The notes below the pieces were generated by a model. It was not told the origin of the DNA and did no database searches. It was given only the letters and a program-made list of their open reading frames with translations. Both the position numbers and the translations under genes were made by a program. From assembly GCA_947184155.2 (NCBI GenBank), contig CAMXCT020002754.1:24001-88000 (forward strand): a DNA stretch of 64,000 bases, in the 5' to 3' direction. Positions 23,601-32,600 of this stretch are shown here, in pieces. Each line of letters begins with the position of its first letter. Position 1 is the first letter of the stretch. The DNA is from Cladocopium goreaui. Taxonomy: Eukaryota > Sar > Dinophyceae > Suessiales > Symbiodiniaceae.

Positions 23601-26600
23601 TCCCCACTGACCCCCTAGGATCTCAATCAGCCGCTTCACCGAAGATTCCTCGCCGGTCAGAAGCTCCGACTGGTGCAGCTGCAGCTTCGCAAATGCCGAG
23701 CCTTGGCAGTTGAGTATGAGGCGGGTGACCAGCTCAGTGATCTTCGTCTTGGGCCAGGCCGCCATGACCAACTCAACACGCTGCTGATACTGTACCATGT
23801 CATCCTTTGAAGGGTCAAATGAAGGAACCAGAGATGCCAGCTGATTGCTGACCCCCACAGCGCCGGTCGATTCTGCTGCAGTTGTCATTGAACCCCTGGA
23901 TGCTCCTTCACTGGAGCTCCGCTACCAGTATGAATGGCAGCAAGAACTCTGAGATGATGCAACTGAAAAGGAATGAAGATGGTCTCTTTGATCTCAATGG
24001 CCCAAACCAACAAAATGGGATCCGTCTGTAAAAATGGTTGCCAACCTCCGGTGTGAAAATTGGTGGTAACCACTACTGCAAATCCACGCCACACCAACAA
24101 TTCCCTGTGATAAGCTCTCTGCTGTTTTCGCCAAGCAGACTGTTCAAAAGGCTGTCCACAGCCAAATCCACCAGCACTGATCGGGTGACCACACCCAGGC
24201 AACGAACGTGTGAACCCTGTCACACCTATGGCAAAAGGCTCTCTTAAGCCCACCCACCCGCGAACCTGCTGCCCTGAGCCAGAGCCTATGGTTCGAAGAT
24301 TGATCAAGGTTCCAACCTGACAAGGCAAAGTGAGGCACTCACAATATATATATATATAAATATATATATATATACAAAAAACGGGGAATGTTAAAATGCC
24401 ACATTTGATTTCCAAAGGCTGGTACAAGGCTTACAGGCAAAGGATGTAAAAAGGGAATAATTTGTGGTTAGCAGAATGGTTCGCGCAACGGTTACTTCTA
24501 CCAAATATGGGTGATACCTGGTTGGTGGTTTGGAACATTTTTTATTGTTCCATTCAGTTGGGAATTTCATCATCCCAACTGTTACTCACTCCATCATTTT
24601 TCAGAGGGGTAGGTCAACCACCAACCAGTTACTGTATATATTGGATGATTTGCTCAGATTTTCATGGCAGTTCCAGGATTTTCCATTCGCCTCAAGCATC
24701 GCCTTGCCCGGCCGTTTTTTTAGGCTCCCCTAGCGACAATTCCCAGCCGATGAAGTCCCAAAGGATTTCCAGTGATCGACCCGGTAAACGTTTACATAGC
24801 GAACTGGAAAATCACCATTTGGAATAGGTAAATCAACGAACTGAATGGACCATTTTCAATAGCTGTGTTAAATTACCAGTGATCTATCGCAGACGCGTGT
24901 GTTTCTTTGAAATTCGTAGGGCTTCCCATTTGCAAGGAAATGTGTTAGATATTTTTTGGCAAATGGTTATCACTACTGAGCATTTTTCTTCTTCTGTGAA
25001 TATGAACCTGCTTGTTGCTTTTTACTATTTCGAAATATATATATATATATTTTATATATACTGTATATTATATATGAGTTTGTCTGAAAATAGGGTACCT
25101 GTTTAGGTATGGGTTCCTACATAACATGTGTAGACCTATATCCACCTAACGATATGTTTTGGCTCAAGACGGATAAAAGGTGCCCCAGCTGCTTTGAGGG
25201 TTCATACATTTGTGCATGGTAGCGGAGCGTCTGGTTGAGCTAGCTGCACTGATCCTTGTGGCGATTGACCATTGGTGGATCATCGCAATAGCCATTGGAC
25301 TGCTGTCGATCCTTTGGATCGGCGCGTCCAGGCTTTGGGTCGTGGAGGACCGAAGTGTAGCTGACAGGTGGAAACGACTTGTCAGGAAAGTGATTAGGAT
25401 CCGCAGGTTGAGACGTGTTTGGGCCAACTTGGGACATCACTTGCAGCAATGGCGGCAACTCAAGGACAAGGAGCAATGACCGCGCAGCAGCTCATCGACA
25501 CGGTCCAGCAACTCCAGGCGAACATGCAGCAGGCACAACAACGTGAGTTGACTCTTAGACAACAGGTGGAGCAACTGACAGCTGGGCAGACGGATGCACA
25601 ACAGCGTGAAGCGGCTCTCAGGCAACAGTTGGATCAGGTCTTGAATGGACAGCAACAGCAAGCCCAAGCCCAAGCACAGCAGCAACAGGCGGCGTTTCAA
25701 GCCAATGTTGGGGCAGCGTTCCAGGAGCTTGCAAGGAGTCAGAATGACCTGGTTCAGGCGTTGCGCGATCGGCCTGACAAGAAGGTGACCTTGGTGGACA
25801 ATCGGGGCTTGGCGAAGCCTGACAGGTTTCTTGGAGAAGAGTCCAATTGGTTGTACTGGAAGACCAGGATGGAAGCTTTCATCACCAGCGTGCACCCAAA
25901 GATGGAGGCAGTGTTGGAGTGGGCAGAAGATTTCGACACTGAGATCACTGCGACGGAGATCAAAGCGGCCTTTGGACCAGTGAATCCGACCCATCAGGTT
26001 GTTGAGGATGTGGAGGAGATCTCTGGTCAGCTGTATGCCATCTTGCAAACGCTTTGCGAGAAAGAGGCTTTCCAGGTGGTGAGGTCGGCTGGAAAATCTC
26101 AAGGACTTGAAGCGTGGCGCAAACTGAATCGACGCTTCGATCCTAGCACGGGTGGACGACGTGGTGCAATGCTTCGGGCAATCCTGTCACCACAGAAATG
26201 CACGAAGTTGGATCATCTGTGGGCGGCAGTGGAGACTTGGGAAGAAAATGCTCGTCAATACGAGCAACGAAGACGATCTGATGGCACCCGGCAACAGTTG
26301 GACTCCGAGATCAAGGTGTCGATCCTTGAGCAATTATGCCCCGTAGAGATAGAACGACACCTACAACTGAATCGCAGTCGCTACAGCGATTACGCTGACG
26401 TCAGGGCGGAGTTGGTGATGTTCTTGGAAACGAGACTTGGACACCGACTGAAGCTTGGAGATGCATCTGGTGCTCATTCAGCCTCTGGTGGTGATCCGAT
26501 GGACGTGGGCTCTTTCTCAAAAGGAGGCAAGAAGGGCAAAGGCAAGAAAGGCAAAGGAGATTGCAAGAAAGGTTCTCCGAAAGGCAAGTCCGGCAAAGGA

Positions 26601-29600
26601 TCTGGACAGGCCGACAACAAGGGCAAAGGGTCCGGTAGTGGATCCAAAGAGACCCGAGTTTGCCACAATTGCAACAAGATCGGACACCTCAAGAAGGACT
26701 GTTGGGCGGCCGGTGGAGGTGCTGCCAACAAGAACCAGCAACCCAAGGCCAAGGCGAAGTCAGGTGGAAAATCGAAGGGTGTTGGAAACCTTGAAGAAGA
26801 GCCTCAAGCCGAACCTTTGGACACTGGGTTCCTCAGCATTGCCATGCTGGAGGAATGGAGCGAGGACGACGTCAAGATGGAGGAGGATGCCGGACCGAGC
26901 AGCTCTTCAGCTTTTGTGACTGTTCGTCCCGAAGGTGACAAGTACGTGATGGTCAAGTCCGAGGATTCGACTTGCGCTGAGCCGTGTGACGTTTGCTTTC
27001 ACTTCAGGTGTCAGAAGACTCCAATGAGAAGCACCATGACCACGAGTGTGGAGTCTGTGGTTTGGAACGTGAACGCCTTGTTGAAGAATCCTCCAAGGAC
27101 AAGCCTGAGAAGAAGTCAGTTCGTGACTATCTCAAGATCCTCAAGCCTGAGAAGTTCCACTATGTCCTGGACAAGACAATCTGTCTTTTCAAAGGCATCA
27201 CCATCGACCACTTCAATGGTTTGAGTGAGGATGAAAAGAAGGAGTTGAGAGACAAGCACGACCCCTTGTCGTTGAGCCGGGAATCCAATGCGGAGTCTCT
27301 GAAGCTGGTCGAACATCATCGCAATGATCTTAGAATCGGCTTCCTCGAAAGGGTCTCGAAGTCGCTGATGGAAGGAGCGAACCGGACCTTTGGTCTTCGG
27401 TCGGCTCCGGAGGCGGAAGAGCCGAGTCGATCCTCTGGATCGGCCGAGCTCCCAACACCGTCTCGACCCATCGGAACTTCGTCAACCCAAGCGATGCATC
27501 GAACCGTGGAGCTCTTGGAAGTTTCCAACTTAGATGCGGAGAAACGTGAGAAGATCCAGGAACTTGAAGAGTGTGACGACGAGGACGAGTACAAGCGGAT
27601 TGAGAAACGCATCGCAGAGATTGATGCTCGCAAGAACGAGCTCAAAGAGAAGATCCGCGAGAACGACAGGGAGGCAAAGGAAAAGAAGGCTCAAGGAAGC
27701 TTCAAGCTCACTGAGGCAACAGTGAACGATCAAAGCTGGCATGACGCTCGATATCATGCTGCGCTGAAGGCCGGCGTCTCTCACTCAAAGGCTTGGTTCG
27801 AGGAGAAGAAGCGGCGTAAGGCAACTCTTCATCGACGATCTGGAGGCAAGGAACGCGCTGAGGAGAAGCTACGTTTGGATGAAGCCTGGCACAAAGAGTT
27901 CGACAGCAAGAAGGTCAAGGATGAGGAGTACCACGACGAAACTTTAGGAGGCATCGAGACAGAGGCAGTAGTCATCGAGGAGGATAAGATCCGAGTTTTG
28001 AGTGGAAAGCCAAAGTTGGTTCGTCGAGGACATCTCAAGCGGAAGGATGCTGGTGTCTTCGTTAGGTCGCCGAGGTCATACCGGAAGTTGACCCAAGATG
28101 AAGTCGCCAAGTTCAAGACTGAGACACGCGCTGATGAACAGCGTGTCATGAGCAGACAACGGGTCGACATCCACAAGAAACGTCAACGGACAATGACTGA
28201 GTCCAAGAAGTTGGCAAGGTCCTTCCGGGTCAAAACCGCTAGAGCTCGCAGAAGGAAGGCAAAGAATGAAGATGCTTTCTATCTTCATCATCCCAAGGGT
28301 GGCATGATGTGCAGTGACTTCAAGCGATCGTTTTGTCGACGAGGTGCACGATGCAATATGGGCCACTCTGAGGTTGATCGTGAAATTGGATTCATCAAGA
28401 GACGCAACGACGCGGTGGTCAAGACCTTCGGCAAGGTGCAGGAGATCAATTCCTTTGAAGGCGGTTGGAACAGTTGCCATGGAAGTTCTGAGCAATGGAC
28501 GAAGTTGGTGGTGAACTTCGACACTGGCGCTGCAGTCACGGCAGTGCCCCTCGAGTTGGAAAAGTCTGGATTGATTCAGGGCGATGAGAATCCGAACAAT
28601 GCCTCATATAAGACAGCTTCTGGTGAACTTCTCTCCGACAGTGGAGGCGTCGTCGTCAAAGGGTACGACAACAATGGCATTGGCAAAAGTGTTGAAGGTC
28701 GGTTGATCGATGTCCACCGAATGCTGGCGAGCGGCACCGCAGTCTCAAAGAAGAATGTGGTAATGCTCATGGATGGCAAGGGCGTCATCATCCCAAAGAA
28801 TGGCAAGATTGCTAAAGGACTCCGTGCTGCGTATGACGACCTGGTGAAGAAGCACCCTGGGGAAGCCCAACAAGTTACGCAACTCTATGAGCAGAAGGGC
28901 ATCTTTGTCTTCGATCTTTGGTTGAATGGCTCGGTCAATGGCAACGAGTCAGGCCATTTTGGCAAGAATCTTGGAGCAATGGACGAGGGTTTCACCAGGC
29001 AGGTGAATCCGTAAGTCCAGAAGAAATGCAAGATGAGGAGAGCGGTCGAAAGCCAAAGCTGCTTCGATCGCCGGTTTCACCAACAAAGGAGGAAATCGAA
29101 GAGCATGAAGCAACAGGGCACACCATCCATAGGACCTGGTGTGGCCACTGTATGCGCGCTCGTGGACTGCATGAGCGGCATCCTAGCGAACCTGAACAAG
29201 GAAAAGATGAACGTGGTTTGCCCATCGTTTCAATGGACTACTTTTGGATGGGCAGGGATTCGAAGAATCGGCCGGAAGTGGAGCCTGAAGGCGAATTGCC
29301 TTCGTTGCAGGTCAAAGACGAGTACACTGGTTACATGTGGTGCAGCGTGGTTCCCGCCAAGGGCGCAGACAACTACGCGGTGAACTTCGTCATCCAGTGC
29401 CTTGAGGAGTCAGGGTACAGGAGACTGGTGCTGAAGTCAGACAATGAGAACTCGATCAAGTCCCTCAAGGAGGCTGTGAAGAAAGGCATCAAGACGGTTG
29501 AGATCGTCTTGGAGGAGTCAAAGACAGGAGACTCGCAGGCAAACGGCGCTTGTGAAGTTGCCGTTAGAGAAACCAAAAGGCAGATCAAGGCTATGAAGAG

Positions 29601-32600
29601 TTCCCTGGAAGAGAAGCTGGGGATTCAGGTGAGAGATCGGCATCCGATTCTTGCGTGGGTCGGTCGTCATGCTGATTTCATGATCTCCCGCTTCAGAGTG
29701 GGAACGGACGGACGAACGCCATATGAGCGTTCTCGCGGCAGACGGTGGAAACGACCATCCGTCACTTTTGGTGAAAGAGTGTGGTTCAAGCCTCTGAAGA
29801 GCTATCTGGAAGGGCCCTATGACACGATGCGGGAAGGCATGTTCATGGGGGCCCATGGTCGCAATGGCGACGCACTGGTCATGACCAAGGATGGTGTGAT
29901 CAAGGGTGGCAGCGTGAAACGGATGCCGGAGGAGAAACGCTGGTCGACGGAAGATTTCGATCAGATGTGTGGCACTCCGTGGAAGATGAGGCCACAGAAG
30001 CCAGAAGACTTGGACGCACCAATAGCGATTGCAATGCCTGCGGTTGAGCCTGGTGCACGACTGATGCCAGTCCCAGCGGATCGAGATTCGCTGCCAAGGA
30101 ACCTCTATGTCAAGAAAGCCGACGTGGAGGGAAACTATACAGCTGGATGCGAAGGTTGCAATGCGATTCAAGTTGGATTGCCAGCAAGAGCTCACAATAG
30201 TGAGTGCCGAACCCTGGTGCAACAGAGACTTCTTCGGACTGAGGAAGGACGGGCTCGAGTCTTGAAGGCTCAGAAAAGGAAAGGCGAGGCGTCAGCAGAC
30301 GCGGAGGAGCCGAATGAGCTGGTCCTGCGGGATGGTCCAGACGATGCTGTCGAGATGGCGGCAGACGCAGCCATTGGACAACCCGAGGGTCGAGTCGGAC
30401 CTTTGGTCCGACCGGACCCGGTGAGACGTCCTTTGGAGGAGGAAGGGTCTTCCCCAGGAGGGGCAGCCAAGAGGCAGAAGTCTCCGGAGAAGAGGGGACA
30501 AAAGAGAGAAGGTGAAGAGAGCCATCGAGAAGCTCAGGTGGCTGAAAGAGAAGAGGCCCGTGGATCTAACGATCCAGCACCTCTAGTTCAAGGAAGTGAG
30601 GCACCGGCAGCTCAGAGTCAAGGATCTGGGCAATCTGACATGGTTTCCGTTTTGGAAGCCAACATGTTTCATAAACTGGAGTCCAAGAAAGAGATCTACG
30701 AGATCAGCCAACTGCTGTGCTCCATGGGAATCAGCAAAAGCGACGTGGCCGAGATCTACAATCCCGAGCGTTTCACTTCGAAGGCTAACCTTTTCGGTCT
30801 TCGACCTGGATTTGCAGTTGATTTGATGGTTTCCAAGAACTCGAAAGGAGACCATTGGGATCTGTCAAAGGACACAGATCAGCGAGAGTTGAAGAGGCTC
30901 CTGAAGAAGGAGAAACCGCTATTCCTTGTCGGATCGCCTCCGTGTGGGCCATTCAGTCCACTTCAGAATCTCAGCAAGTACAAAAGAACGGATGAAGAGA
31001 ATCAGCAGATCTTAGAAGAAGGTCGAATGCACTTGAAGGTGGCTGTGGACTGCTATTTGGAGCAACACAACCATGGCAGGTTCTTTCTGCATGAACATCC
31101 GAAACCCAGCGCAAGCTGGCAGGAACCGGAAATCGAGCGCTTGGCAAGCCTGCCTGGAGTGTACAAGGTGGAGTCGCCTATGTGCAAGTGGGAAATGGTT
31201 GCCGAGGATCAGCAGGGTGTAGGATATGTCAGGAAGGATACCTGCTGGCTGACCAATTCTCCTGAAATGGCAAAGTGTATCGAAGGAAAATGTGAAGGTG
31301 GACACAGGCATGTACACCTGATCAATGGCAGAGCTCGTGCTGCACAGACTTATCCACCGAAACTGGTCTCTGCAATTCTGGATGGAATTCGGCGAGAGCT
31401 TCGAGTTCGAGGCGAACTCAGTACCTTGGCAGAGCTCACATCGGGTCCCTCACCCGATGATACCTCAAATGACCAAACCGAAAGCTTCGTGGATGAGGCT
31501 GTCAGCGACTATGTGGACTCAGTGACAGGCATGCCACTGGATCCTGTGAAAGTTTTGGAAGCCAGAAAGGAAGAGATGAAGTGGGTGGAGAAGCAACAGC
31601 TATGGGATGTTGTTCCCACCACTATGTGTTGGGAGGAGACCAACCGTCCTCCAATAACCCTTAAGTGGGTGGACCGCAACAAGGGTGACGACAGTCATCC
31701 AAACTATCGATCTCGCTTGGTGGTTCGGGAAGTAAAGAAGGCATCGAAATCACTGGCGGAGTTCGAAAGCTTTAGTGCAATGCCTCCGCTGGAATCTCTC
31801 AAAGTGCTTTGTGCGTTGATGGTGTCAAAGCGCACCAGCAAAAGGAACAGGCCCTACAAAATGATGCTGATAGACATCTCCAGGGCGCACTTTTACGGAG
31901 AATCCAAGAGGAGGGTTTTCTGTACTCTTCCAGAAGGCAGTGAACAAGAGGGAGCTTGCGCGCTCCTCAAACGCTCAATGTACGGGACGCTGGATGCTGC
32001 CAACATCTGGCAATCTACATATGTGCAGTTGCTGACGGAGAACAACTTCAGACAGTGCAAAGCATGGCCGGCACTGTTCATCCATGATGAAATGGACTTG
32101 CGTTTCATCGTTCATGGTGATGACTTCATTTGCCTTGGTGACGATGAAGCTTTGAAGTACCTCGAAGAATGCTTAAAGAAGAAATTTGAATATCGTGTGG
32201 ATGGCTTGATTGGTCCAGAACGAGGAGATGGTACGTCAATGTGCGTACTCAATAGAGTGATCAGCTATGACAAGACGACTGGCGTGTTGGACTATGAAGC
32301 AGATCCACGCCATGCTGAATACATCGTGAAAGCCCTAAATTTGGAAGGTTGCAAACCGGTTAGCACACCGGCGGAAAAGCAGAAAATTCAAGATGTCATC
32401 GCGGCTGAAGAGCAGCCCGATTTGGAACCAGAACAAGTTTCACAATACAGGTCTCTTACAATGCGAGCTGCTTACCTGTCAATGGATCGTGCCGACCTGG
32501 CTGAAGCAACGAAGTTACTTGCTCGGCACATGCAACATCCTACCGAATATGCTTGGGGAAAACTCAAGCGCCTCGGACGTTATCTGTCCGGTCACATGCG

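Larger units (their letters stand above)
15743..24343 (-). mobile_element. Copia-1: full-length Ty1/copia LTR retrotransposon
   Basis: An 8.6-kb element with 413-bp LTRs, primer-binding site, gag-protease frame, and a polyprotein frame with integrase, reverse transcriptase and RNase H in copia order (integrase before RT). The LTRs differ at one base (T at 15813, C at 24001), so the insertion is young. It lies antisense in an intron of the transporter gene. The target is an (AT)n tract: both outer flanks read ATATAT, so a target duplication is likely but its length cannot be fixed. Frames are not continuous (see the ORFs), so this copy may need frameshifting or may be defective. Confidence 0.95.

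Noticed and set aside
25437-26102. 221-codon minus-strand frame opposite copia-2 Gag
   Set aside because: Shadow of the Gag frame; Leu/Arg-rich with no motif.
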